Origin: Acidobacteriota bacterium
GTDB lineage: Bacteria; Acidobacteriota; Terriglobia; Bryobacterales; Bryobacteraceae
Assembly: GCA_029776225.1 (NCBI GenBank)
Contig: JAKOTR010000098.1
Location: 60,748-124,747 of the forward strand
Length of the DNA stretch: 64,000 nt
Direction of reading: 5' to 3'
Translations under genes and position numbers: made by a program
The notes under the pieces: generated by a model
Seen by the model: only the letters and a program-made list of their open reading frames with translations
What the model was told of the DNA's origin: nothing
The model's database searches: none
In this document: positions 26,596-34,296 of the stretch, piece after piece
How the letters are laid out: the number at the start of each line of letters is the position of its first letter
How positions within the stretch are numbered: position 1 is the first letter of the stretch

Positions 26596-27355
26596 TCAGG
26601 CGGCTGCCCACCGCTTCGCCCGATAAGATGCGCGAAATAATTCCCGATTCGCCCCCTGGAGCGATGACGATTTCCCGCACTCCTTTTCGCAGCGCTTCGA
26701 TGGCCGCGTTCAATTTTGCCTGCATGCCTCCGGTGGCCACGCCGGTGCGAATCAATTGCTCGCCGCCGGAGGCGGTCAGCACCGGAAGCAGTTCGCCATT
26801 GGTGCCCAATACGCCGTTCACGTCGGTCAGGAAAATGAGGCGGTCCGCCTGGAAAGCGACCGCGCAGGCCGACGCCATTTGATCGGCATTCACGTTGAAG
26901 ATGCGTCCCTCGCGGTCGCCCGCTACGCAAGCCACCACGGGAACATAGCCGTTGCTGGTCAGCAGGGTGAGCAAGCCGGCGTTTGACCGGACGACGCGCC
27001 CCACCGCGCCCAACTCCGGCGCCATCGTTTCGGCTTCCGTGATGGAGGCGTCCACACCCGAAAGGCCCACCGCGCGCGCGCCCGCGGCAATCAACGCGGC
27101 TACGAGCTCCTGGTTGACGCTTCCGGCGAGAACTTTCAAGACCGCATCCAGCGTCTCCGGCGTGGTGACACGCAGGCCGTTGACGAAGCGGCTCTCGATT
27201 CCGCGCTCGGCCAGGAAGCGCGTCATCTGTTTGCCGCCGCCGTGCACCACCACCAGTTCTGCGCCGCTCGAGGCCGCGGCGAGTTCCGCGGCAAGGCGCC
27301 GCCGGGACGCCTCCGCATCGAGCAGCGTTCCGCCGATTTTGACGAGCAGCCTCAT
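26570..27355 (-). CDS. argB: Acetylglutamate kinase
   Basis: A 261-residue amino-acid kinase phosphorylating N-acetylglutamate, the second arginine step. Key blocks are the phosphate-binding KIGGTLLD (from K6), VVVHGGGKQM, an NADQMASACAVAFQADRLIFLTDVNGVLG segment at the ATP side, and GGMQAKLNAAIEAL. The length is slightly shorter than the usual 280-300 residues. The N-terminal helix used for arginine feedback in hexameric enzymes is missing, suggesting the non-inhibited type. ATGA overlap with argC upstream. Confidence 0.94.
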   Translation of the reverse strand: MRLLVKIGGTLLDAEASRRRLAAELAAASSGAELVVVHGGGKQMTRFLAERGIESRFVNGLRVTTPETLDAVLKVLAGSVNQELVAALIAAGARAVGLSGVDASITEAETMAPELGAVGRVVRSNAGLLTLLTSNGYVPVVACVAGDREGRIFNVNADQMASACAVAFQADRLIFLTDVNGVLGTNGELLPVLTASGGEQLIRTGVATGGMQAKLNAAIEALRKGVREIVIAPGGESGIISRILSGEAVGSRLIEEDLALA

Positions 27356-28350
27356 AGCAGTCCCTCGGTTTCCGGCAATCCAAGCACCAGGTTCATGTTC
27401 TGGAGGGCCTGGCCGGCCGCTCCCTTTACCAGGTTGTCGATGGCGCTCACCACAATGGCCCGGCCGGTGGCCGGATCGAGTTTGATTCCGATGTCGCAGA
27501 AATTGGTCCGCTGCACGGCGCGCAAATCAGGCACATGCCCTGGCGGGTAAATGCGAATGAACGGCTCGCCCGCGTACCGCTTTTCGTAAATGGCCGCGAG
27601 GGCGGCGGCGCTCTCCACCTTTGTGCGGAAATAGATCGTCTCCAGGATGCCGCGATCGAGCGGAAGCAGGTGCGCGGTGAAGCTGAACTCGCCTTCCTCC
27701 AGCCCGCTGGTCATCAGCACTTCCGGGACGTGCCGGTGATCGAGAATCGAGTACGCCGAAAAGTTTTCGGTGACTTCGCAGAAGCTGGTTCTGAGGCTGG
27801 GCTTGCGGCCCGCGCCGCTGACGCCGGACTTGGCGTCGCAGACGATTCCCGCTTCGCGGTTCACCACGCCGGCTTCGACCAGCGGCTTGATGGCCAGGTT
27901 CGCGGCGGTCGGATAGCAGCCGGGGTTGGCTACCAGGCGCGCAGTCCGGACACGCTCGCGGCAGAACTCAGGCAGCCCGTAGACCGCCTCAGCCAGCAGG
28001 GCGGGCTGCGTATGCTCTTCCTTGTACCAGCGGCGGTGGTTCTCCGGCGTCCGGAGGCGGAACGCGCCGCTCAGGTCCACCACCTTCGCGCCCGCTTCCA
28101 GCACCCACGGCGCCAGTTCCATGGAAACATCCGCCGGGGTTGCCAGAAAGACCCCGGCCAGCCCTTCGCCGCCCACCGCTTCGGGAGTGCAGGGGATGCG
28201 AGCATGCCGGTCAGGCAGCGGCCCGTGGTCCTGGACGTCTTTGCGGTGCTCGAGCAGCACCGGCTCCAGACGGGGGTGCCGGTCCAGAATGCGCACCAGT
28301 TCGGCTCCGCTGTAGCCTCGGAAGCCGACTATTCCGACTTTTTGCTTCAT
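27352..28350 (-). CDS. argC: N-acetyl-gamma-glutamyl-phosphate reductase
   Basis: A 332-residue NADPH-dependent reductase, the third arginine step. The N-terminal Rossmann motif is VGIVGFRGYSGAELVR, and the catalytic cysteine is C145 in NPGCYPTAA. The catalytic histidine block appears as HRHVPEVL. It is first in the argC-argB-GNAT unit, with an ATGA overlap to argB. The remaining arginine genes are outside the window. No clear ribosome-binding site precedes its ATG. Confidence 0.95.
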   Translation of the reverse strand: MKQKVGIVGFRGYSGAELVRILDRHPRLEPVLLEHRKDVQDHGPLPDRHARIPCTPEAVGGEGLAGVFLATPADVSMELAPWVLEAGAKVVDLSGAFRLRTPENHRRWYKEEHTQPALLAEAVYGLPEFCRERVRTARLVANPGCYPTAANLAIKPLVEAGVVNREAGIVCDAKSGVSGAGRKPSLRTSFCEVTENFSAYSILDHRHVPEVLMTSGLEEGEFSFTAHLLPLDRGILETIYFRTKVESAAALAAIYEKRYAGEPFIRIYPPGHVPDLRAVQRTNFCDIGIKLDPATGRAIVVSAIDNLVKGAAGQALQNMNLVLGLPETEGLL

Positions 28351-28384
28351 TGGTTAAATATTCACCTGATTGAATAAATATAAC
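28351..28384 (-). promoter_or_regulatory. Candidate ArgR operator before argC
   Basis: This AT-rich stretch in a GC-rich chromosome contains two half-matches to the ARG box (TGAAT-4-ATTCA). The 14-mer at 28351-28364 has a perfect ATTCA right half, and the one at 28371-28384 has a perfect TGAAT left half. They start 20 bases apart, close to the usual paired spacing. The other halves are poor. It sits directly against the argC start codon. Confidence 0.35.
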
Positions 28385-28401
28385 ACACACAGAGCCGCAG
28401 G

Positions 28402-28845
28402 TTATTCGGAAAGCGACTTCTCGGCAAGCTCGCCGATGACCGGAAGCGAATAAACCTGCTCCTGGCTGGTCTTAATAATCATGAAGATCCAGACCGCCAG
28501 GATGGCCAGTTGCAGGATGGGCGTGCCGGGCCCCAAGAAGGACAGCGGCTTGAAGACCCATTGGACGAGCAACCAGGCCACAAAGAGGTAGAGGCCCTGG
28601 AAGGCGTGAAAGCGGACCGTGCGGTTGTTGCGGAACGTGTTGGAAGCCAGCACAACGATGGCGGCGACCCAGCCTATCCACGGGAGGTAGCACAGGACGG
28701 AGGCGGTTCGAGGGCTGAAGCTCGCGGCGAAGTCCGTCACCGGCCGCGCGCCCACCTGCCGCGCACCACACCTAGCGCAAAACTGGTCCGTTTCCGCCAC
28801 CTGGTTTCCGCACCGGCAACAGTAAGGCATTTCAACCTTCTTCAA
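28402..28845 (-). CDS. Zinc-ribbon plus DUF4870-like membrane protein
   Basis: A 147-residue protein. An N-terminal zinc ribbon (CCRCGNQ then CARCGARQ, residues 9-28) is followed by three hydrophobic segments (about 45-68, 82-100, 105-125). The pattern SVLCYLPWIGWVAAIVVL ... NRTVRFHAFQGLYLFVAW is the DUF4870/TM2-like arrangement. Function unknown. It is 51 bases upstream of argC on the same strand, but the AT-rich gap suggests a separate promoter for argC. Confidence 0.82.
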   Translation of the reverse strand: MKKVEMPYCCRCGNQVAETDQFCARCGARQVGARPVTDFAASFSPRTASVLCYLPWIGWVAAIVVLASNTFRNNRTVRFHAFQGLYLFVAWLLVQWVFKPLSFLGPGTPILQLAILAVWIFMIIKTSQEQVYSLPVIGELAEKSLSE

Positions 28846-28978
28846 TTAATCCTACGGTAAACGGAATTGATTCGTTCCACAACCGCCTCCAGTGGCGGCC
28901 CGCCGGCGCCATTGTCTCCATGTCCCGGCAGGGAGGCTCCAAGCCGTCCGCGGCGTTGCATGATAGTAGAGATAAGAG

Positions 28979-29752
28979 ATGGCGGTGGATGTGGACGCGG
29001 CGGTGGCGATCCTGCACACTCAGGGGCCCGCAGAATCGGTCCTGCTGATCCGGCGGGCGGAGAGGGACGGGGATCCCTGGTCGGGGCAGTGGTCGTTCCC
29101 CGGCGGGCGGCGCAGCCCGGCGGATGCCGACGCATTGAGCACGGCCCTGCGCGAACTCGAGGAGGAGTGCGGGATCCGGTTGCCGCGCGAACAGATGGAA
29201 GCAGCCCTGCCGCTGGCAACCGCAAGGCGCCGCACGGGCCGCTATCTTGTCGTAGCCCCATTTCTGTTCCAGGTGGAGCGGGAGTTGCCAACCGTTTTGC
29301 AGACGAGCGAAGCCGTGTCGGCGGTTTGGCTTCCGCTCAAGGTTGTGCTCGACCCCACGCGGCACCGCCTGCGCCCGGTGCCGGGTTTGCCTCCCTGGAT
29401 GTACTTTCCGGCCATCGACCTCGACGGGGCCCCTCTGTGGGGATTCACGTACCGGCTGATCTCGGAGTGGCTCGGCCTGGGTCCGAAGCAGACACCGCCG
29501 GAGCGCGCCGGGTTCGAGACGGCCGAACAGGTCCTCGAGTTCCTGCTTAGCGCCGGGCTGAAGCTGCTCAAGGGGTGGGAGAACCGCGTCGCCGAGGTAA
29601 GCGGCCGGATTCCGGTGGAAGCCGTGGTGGAGCGCTTCACTTCGCCGGGTTGCCACTTCGAATCGGTGAACTGCCTGGAGGTGCGCCCGGAATCGATCCG
29701 GCTCACCGGCCCCGCTTTCGAGCAGTACGAGATCCGCGAACGGTCTTTTTGA
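28979..29752 (+). CDS. NudL-like Nudix hydrolase
   Basis: A 257-residue protein. The first about 190 residues match the CoA-diphosphatase branch of the Nudix superfamily: VLLIRRAERDGDPWSGQWSFPGG, then ALRELEEECGI, giving the metal-binding RExxEExG end of the Nudix box. As in E. coli NudL, the start of the box departs from the general GX5E spacing. The final 65 residues (from LSAGLKLLKGWENRV) are extra and unfamiliar. Likely substrate is CoA or a related diphosphate; inference. Confidence 0.88.
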   Translation: MAVDVDAAVAILHTQGPAESVLLIRRAERDGDPWSGQWSFPGGRRSPADADALSTALRELEEECGIRLPREQMEAALPLATARRRTGRYLVVAPFLFQVERELPTVLQTSEAVSAVWLPLKVVLDPTRHRLRPVPGLPPWMYFPAIDLDGAPLWGFTYRLISEWLGLGPKQTPPERAGFETAEQVLEFLLSAGLKLLKGWENRVAEVSGRIPVEAVVERFTSPGCHFESVNCLEVRPESIRLTGPAFEQYEIRERSF

Positions 29753-29834
29753 CTCCGCTCTATTTATTCGGGCCGATTCGCGATCTTCCCTGTTACAATT
29801 CCGCCAGGGGAGGCTTCCGCTGCCGATAAGCCTG

Positions 29835-30206
29835 ATGATGCCCGAACGCCGTTCCGAACAACGTCTCATGTGCGCGCACTTGGTGACGCTCAGGCCGTCC
29901 GCGCCCAGCGGTTCCCGGCAGAGCATGACGGGCGTGCTCGAAGACATCTCATCGAGCGGAGCGTGCCTCCAGGTGGAGACAGCGGTGGCCACCGGCGCGC
30001 CCATGACGCTCGTGATCGGCAGGCATTCCTTTCCCGGCACGGTGCGCTACTGCATCTTTCGCGAAACGGGTTACTTCATCGGGTTGCAGTTTGACACGGG
30101 GATTCGCTGGTCGCGCGATCAGGTCGTGCCCGAGCACCTGCTGGACCCGAGCGAAATCAAAGCGAAAACCCGCCAGGATTCAGCACCACGCCGCAACAAA
30201 CATTAA
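29835..30206 (+). CDS. PilZ domain protein, copy 1
   Basis: A 123-residue stand-alone PilZ domain. It has the N-terminal RRSEQR arginine motif and VLEDISSSGACLQ, fitting the (D/N)xSxxG motif for cyclic di-GMP binding. A barrel end RYCIFRETGYFIGLQFD follows. The GYFIGL strand and the HLLDP ending are repeated nearly unchanged in the PilZ gene at 53725. The classical RxxxR is only partly kept, so cyclic di-GMP binding is likely but not certain. It stands alone in front of a short protein gene. Confidence 0.87.
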   Translation: MMPERRSEQRLMCAHLVTLRPSAPSGSRQSMTGVLEDISSSGACLQVETAVATGAPMTLVIGRHSFPGTVRYCIFRETGYFIGLQFDTGIRWSRDQVVPEHLLDPSEIKAKTRQDSAPRRNKH

Positions 30207-30264
30207 TCTGCGTTCATAGCCGCCGAGATTCCGGTACAATCAAGTCCGGGAAAGGGGGATGGCT

Positions 30265-30414
30265 ATGTACTACAAAATTCATCGCTGGACGGACGAGGAA
30301 CAAGAGCCTCCCGATCTGGAAGAGACTCACGAAGAATCGCGGGACCGCTATGATTTCGAGCTCGAGGAGCTGCGAGGCCACAGGATCCGGCAAATTATAA
30401 GCGACGACGACTAA
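30265..30414 (+). CDS. Small acidic protein, 49 residues
   Basis: A short open frame not explained by neighbouring genes. It starts MYYKIHRWTDEEQEPPD and ends RQIISDDD. It is rich in glutamate, aspartate and arginine and has no cysteine. Two in-frame ATGs exist (30259, 30265). The second is placed about 6 bases behind the AAAGGGGG ribosome-binding site and is preferred. A TACAAT -10-like element lies at 30235-30240. Function unknown; length and composition suggest a small soluble regulator or a binding protein. Confidence 0.6.
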   Translation: MYYKIHRWTDEEQEPPDLEETHEESRDRYDFELEELRGHRIRQIISDDD

Positions 30415-30425
30415 CCCGCCCCGGT

Positions 30426-30950
30426 TTATTTCTTTTCTTTGGGCGGATAGTGCTTGAGCAGTTTGTCGACCGTCTTCTCGAGATTTCTGTAGTTCTTATT
30501 GGGATCGGAGCTGGGGTCGATCGTCTTGGTGGCGCTGCCCCGCCACACGAGCTGGCGGCGGGCTGGATCGTACATATCGAGCACCAGCGTGCCTACTTCG
30601 ATAGTCGAGACGGTGGTCTGCGTCATGCCCGGTCCCCAGCCCCACGGGTACGCATCGCCCCAGGTCTGGATTTCCTGTTCAGGGCGGACCGAGAGCTGGT
30701 ATGCGATCAGCAGGCTGGGGTTCGCGTCGGACTGTACAAGGCCCTTTCGGGCGAGCTCCTGATCGACAGCCTGCCGGATCTGCTGGTCTAGCAGTTGATC
30801 GGGCGCTTGCGAGCCTGGGATGGTCACCCAGCGATATGTTTTATAGCTGGAGAAGTCGGCGCCGCGGTCGTAGTTGTAGGTGACCTTCTGAGCTAAAGCC
30901 GCCCCGCTCAGGCACAGCGCGGCCGGCAAAAGAAACGCTAGCAGTTTCAC
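30426..30950 (-). CDS. DUF4136 exported protein
   Basis: A 174-residue protein with a signal peptide (VKLLAFLLPAALCLSGAALAQ) and a DUF4136 domain. The domain begins VTYNYDRGADFSSYKTYRWV and ends with the LVWRGSATKTIDPSSDPNKNYRNLEKTVDKLLKHYPP block typical of the family. A GTG at 30950 is taken as the start because it fits the signal peptide and has a GGGGG ribosome-binding site; an ATG 21 codons upstream is possible. It is probably periplasmic or outer-membrane anchored. Function unknown. Confidence 0.87.
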   Translation of the reverse strand: MKLLAFLLPAALCLSGAALAQKVTYNYDRGADFSSYKTYRWVTIPGSQAPDQLLDQQIRQAVDQELARKGLVQSDANPSLLIAYQLSVRPEQEIQTWGDAYPWGWGPGMTQTTVSTIEVGTLVLDMYDPARRQLVWRGSATKTIDPSSDPNKNYRNLEKTVDKLLKHYPPKEKK

Positions 30951-31131
30951 TTTGGTGTTCCCCCCTTTTTGGACCCCTGAGAGTGTCCTCTTGATTTGAT
31001 GGTAATACGGCATCTAAGCTGCCCGAGCGGATATTGGCAATTGCCGGCGAGGAGCATGGAAAAGAAACAGCAGCCTGCCTTGGCGCCGCCCAGGCGCCCT
31101 CAGCCAGCGGCGGTCATCGCGGGCGAGGCGT

Positions 31132-31386
31132 TCACTTCGCCAGGCAGTTGTACAGCCGTGCGAACAGGAGTCCGCCGGCAACGCCGTCGGCGGATGCGTA
31201 AGCTGTCCGCAGGAACACGCGTTTTAGCGTGTTGGGCCGGCCGGCGCCGGGATAAACCGAACCCAGAGCGTCCAATAGCTTCTCTCCGTACTTCGGCTTT
31301 GCCAGATTGAGCAGCCCTACTGCCAGCACGCTGCCGCCCCAGAGCGCCATGGACGTAATTGCGAGAGCCTTCCCCGATAAGCGCAT
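31132..31386 (-). CDS. Small membrane protein
   Basis: An 84-residue protein with one clear hydrophobic segment (ALAITSMALWGGSVLAVGLLNL, residues about 6-28) and a second, weaker one near the C-terminus (ASADGVAGGLLFARLYN). The start at 31386 has a near-perfect AGGAGGGGG ribosome-binding site. I do not recognise the family; the fold resembles short holin-like or envelope-stress proteins only in general. It is divergent from the site-2 protease gene. Confidence 0.75.
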   Translation of the reverse strand: MRLSGKALAITSMALWGGSVLAVGLLNLAKPKYGEKLLDALGSVYPGAGRPNTLKRVFLRTAYASADGVAGGLLFARLYNCLAK

Positions 31387-31473
31387 AGCCCCCTCCTGAT
31401 CCCAGGATACGCCGCTCGAATCTTTTGCACTCGGGATTGGCGATAGCATGAAGGCAGGGAGGCGGGCGAGGGC

Positions 31474-32688
31474 ATGTTTGGGAAGCGACTCACCTTATTC
31501 AAGCTATTCGGCTTCGAGGTTCGGCTTGACGCCAGTTGGCTGATCATTGCGGCGCTGGTCGTGTGGTCGCTCGCCGTGGGTGTGTTCCCGCTCTGGTATC
31601 CGGGACTGGCGATCGGGACCTACTGGTGGATGGGCATCGCCGGCGCGGTTGGCCTGTTCGGCTCGATCATCGTCCACGAGCTGTTTCACTCCCTGGTTGC
31701 TCGGCGCTACGGTTTGCCCATGCGCGGCATCACGCTGTTCGTCTTCGGCGGCATCGCGGAGATGGAGCAGGAGCCGCAGAGCGCCAAAGCCGAGTTCGCG
31801 ATGGCGATTGCGGGGCCTCTGGCCAGCGTCGGCATCGGCTTTGTGTTTTATGTGCTGGCCGTGGCGGGCAGGGGCGTCTGGCCGGCTCCCGTCGCCGGCG
31901 TTGTCGCCTACCTAGCCTGGATCAACTGGATTCTTGCGGCGTTCAACATGATTCCGGCATTCCCGCTGGACGGTGGCCGCGTGCTGCGCGCGGCGATCTG
32001 GCACTACAAAGGCAACCAGCGGCGCGCGACGCAAATCGCCTCGGGCGTGGGCTCGGCGTTCGGCCTGGTGCTGATGGCGCTCGGCGTTCTTCAGCTTTTC
32101 ACCGGAAGCTTCATCGGCGCGGTATGGTGGTTCCTCATCGGGATGTTTATTCGCGCCGCCTCGCAAATGTCCTACCAGCAGGTGGTCATGCGCAGCGTGC
32201 TGGAGGGCGAGCCGCTGCGGCGTTTCATGAACGCACATCCGATCACCGTGCCCCCGGACACCACGGTTCAGGACTTGGTGGAGAACTACATCTACAGGTA
32301 TCACCACCGGATGCACCCGGTGGTTGATTCCTCGCAGACGCTCATCGGATGCGTCACCACCGAACAGGTGAAAACCGTTCCGCGCAATCAGTGGGGCGAG
32401 CGCCGCGTGCAGGACATCACGATAGGCTGCTCGGCGGCGAACACGATCTCGCCGGATGCCGATGCCGCAAGCGTTCTGGCGCAGATGAGCAAGACCGGAA
32501 ACAGCCGGTTGATGGTAGTGGAAGACGGGCGGCTCATCGGGCTGGTCTCATCCCGAGATCTGACACGGTTCCTCTCGATGAAGATGGAACTGGAAGGCCA
32601 TGCCGGCGCGGAGCTGGTCCGCCTGCCCGCCCTTACATCTGCCGAAGAGGAAAGGCACGACAAGACTCGCACCGCCGGCGGCGGCTAG
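31474..32688 (+). CDS. Site-2 protease family metallopeptidase with CBS domains
   Basis: A 404-residue intramembrane zinc protease of family M50. The zinc ligands are H68, H72 (HELFH) and D166 in NMIPAFPLDGGR. About six membrane segments span residues 20-220. Two CBS domains follow (about 230-285 and 300-370), seen as MHPVVDSSQTLIGCVTTEQV and NSRLMVVEDGRLIGLVSSRDL. Similar SpoIVFB/Rip3-like enzymes cleave regulatory membrane proteins, and the CBS domains may sense adenine nucleotides. It ends 3 bases from the convergent sulfatase gene. Confidence 0.92.
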   Translation: MFGKRLTLFKLFGFEVRLDASWLIIAALVVWSLAVGVFPLWYPGLAIGTYWWMGIAGAVGLFGSIIVHELFHSLVARRYGLPMRGITLFVFGGIAEMEQEPQSAKAEFAMAIAGPLASVGIGFVFYVLAVAGRGVWPAPVAGVVAYLAWINWILAAFNMIPAFPLDGGRVLRAAIWHYKGNQRRATQIASGVGSAFGLVLMALGVLQLFTGSFIGAVWWFLIGMFIRAASQMSYQQVVMRSVLEGEPLRRFMNAHPITVPPDTTVQDLVENYIYRYHHRMHPVVDSSQTLIGCVTTEQVKTVPRNQWGERRVQDITIGCSAANTISPDADAASVLAQMSKTGNSRLMVVEDGRLIGLVSSRDLTRFLSMKMELEGHAGAELVRLPALTSAEEERHDKTRTAGGG

Positions 32689-32691
32689 GCG

Positions 32692-34212
32692 CTACTCCCG
32701 GGGAAGATAGCGCGGCGCGCCGTAGCGGTTAGGCGGCTCGCCGATCGAGTTGCGCGCCTTCACGTCGCCGAACGGATCCTCAAACCTTGCCATCATGGCG
32801 TAGAGGCGCCGGCGCATGTCCGTCACAGCGCCGCGGTAGGCGGGATCGTTCACCGCGTTGTGCATCTCCTCGGGATCCTTCTCGAGATCGTAGAGCTCGT
32901 CGTAATCGAAACCGTTAAAGACGTACTTGAAGCGCCTGGTGATGGCGATGCGCTGCGTGTAAAGGAACTCCCCGCCATAGTAAGCGCAGAGGATTTCGTC
33001 GGCCCAGTCCGTCCGCGACGGATTTTCGAACAGCGGCTGGAGCGCGCGCCCGTCCGCAAAGGGCAGCTTCCGTGCGCCCGCGGCTTCGACATACGTGTGG
33101 GCAAGGTCGTGCGTCTGCACAAGGCGCTCTGTCCGTGAGCCGGGTTTCACCACACCGGGCCAGCGCACGATCAGCGGCACGCGATAGCACTCCTCGTACG
33201 GGATCCAGCCTTTGATCCACATGCGGTGCGCTCCCACCATGTCGCCGTGATCGCTCGTGAAGACCACCAGCGTGTTGTCGGCCTGTCCCGTTCGATCGAG
33301 CGCATCCAGGATGCGGCCAATCTGCGCGTCAAGCTGCTCGACATAGGCGTAGTAGTGAGCGCGCCCCTGCCGGTAGTCGTTTTCGGTCACCTCGCCCCAG
33401 CTCTCGGATTCCCTGCGGTGCATTCCGGGCTTGCCCGCGAAGGTATCCAGAAAGCTCTGGGGCACCGGAATTGAGCGGGGGTCGTAGCGGTCGAGGTACT
33501 TCTTGAGGGGCATGTAAGGGTCGTGCGGCTGGACGAAGTGAACTTCCAGGTGCCACGGGCGGCCGCTCTTTGCGAACCGGTTCATCATGCGGATTGCCTG
33601 TTCGGCCAGCCGGTATTCGGGCGTTGCTTCTTCCGGACCCTCGCGGTAACCCCACATGGGGAAAGGCTCGCTCCCGGGCCAGCGCATCTGCCGCGTTATG
33701 ACGCGCTTCAACTGAGCTTTGGGCGGCTCGACGCCATCGGGGTTGAGGTTGTATTTCTTCAACGCTTCGGGCCAGCAGCCCAGGATTCCGGCGCCCTCGT
33801 GGAAGCCGAAATCGAAAGGCGTGCGCACCCAGGAAGCGTGCCACTTGCCGACATAGCCGAGACGGTAGCCCGCTTCCCGCAGCCGCTGGGAGTAAAGAAC
33901 GACGTCCGGGTACATGTCGCGGTGCACCGAAGGCGACGAGTGAATCTGATTGTAGACGCCGTTATGCCAGTGATACGCGCCGGAGAGGATCATCGCGCGC
34001 GCGGGGCAGCACACCGCCGATGGCGTGTAGGCGCGCTCGAACAGCATTCCTCCGGCGGCCAGCCGGTTCAGATTCGGCGTGCGGCATTCCGAGCGGCCGG
34101 CGATGGTCGCCCACTGCTGCTGGTCTGACATGATGTGCAGGATGTTCGGGCGGCGCGCGGGCCGCAATTCCGCCGCGGCTGTGGCGGAGAGGAATTCCCG
34201 TCGGTTCAGCAT
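32692..34212 (-). CDS. Exported sulfatase
   Basis: A 506-residue type I sulfatase. The N-terminus MLNRREFLSATAAAEL is a short Tat-like signal; only RRxF is kept and the hydrophobic core is weak. Metal residues lie in NILHIMSDQQ. The formylglycine site is C68 in CCPAR (CxPxR), so the enzyme depends on formylglycine-generating enzyme or an anaerobic maturase, neither seen here. Later blocks VVFTSDHGDMVGAHRMW and YVGKWHA are typical. It probably desulfates a polysaccharide or similar substrate in the envelope. The longer open frame upstream is ignored. Confidence 0.91.
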   Translation of the reverse strand: MLNRREFLSATAAAELRPARRPNILHIMSDQQQWATIAGRSECRTPNLNRLAAGGMLFERAYTPSAVCCPARAMILSGAYHWHNGVYNQIHSSPSVHRDMYPDVVLYSQRLREAGYRLGYVGKWHASWVRTPFDFGFHEGAGILGCWPEALKKYNLNPDGVEPPKAQLKRVITRQMRWPGSEPFPMWGYREGPEEATPEYRLAEQAIRMMNRFAKSGRPWHLEVHFVQPHDPYMPLKKYLDRYDPRSIPVPQSFLDTFAGKPGMHRRESESWGEVTENDYRQGRAHYYAYVEQLDAQIGRILDALDRTGQADNTLVVFTSDHGDMVGAHRMWIKGWIPYEECYRVPLIVRWPGVVKPGSRTERLVQTHDLAHTYVEAAGARKLPFADGRALQPLFENPSRTDWADEILCAYYGGEFLYTQRIAITRRFKYVFNGFDYDELYDLEKDPEEMHNAVNDPAYRGAVTDMRRRLYAMMARFEDPFGDVKARNSIGEPPNRYGAPRYLPRE

Positions 34213-34296
34213 AGGCCCAGGATATGTCACAATCGCGCGGCCCAGGTACATGCTATAAGGGTTCTTTGGGCTGCTTTCGAGCGGGCTGAATCCGGC

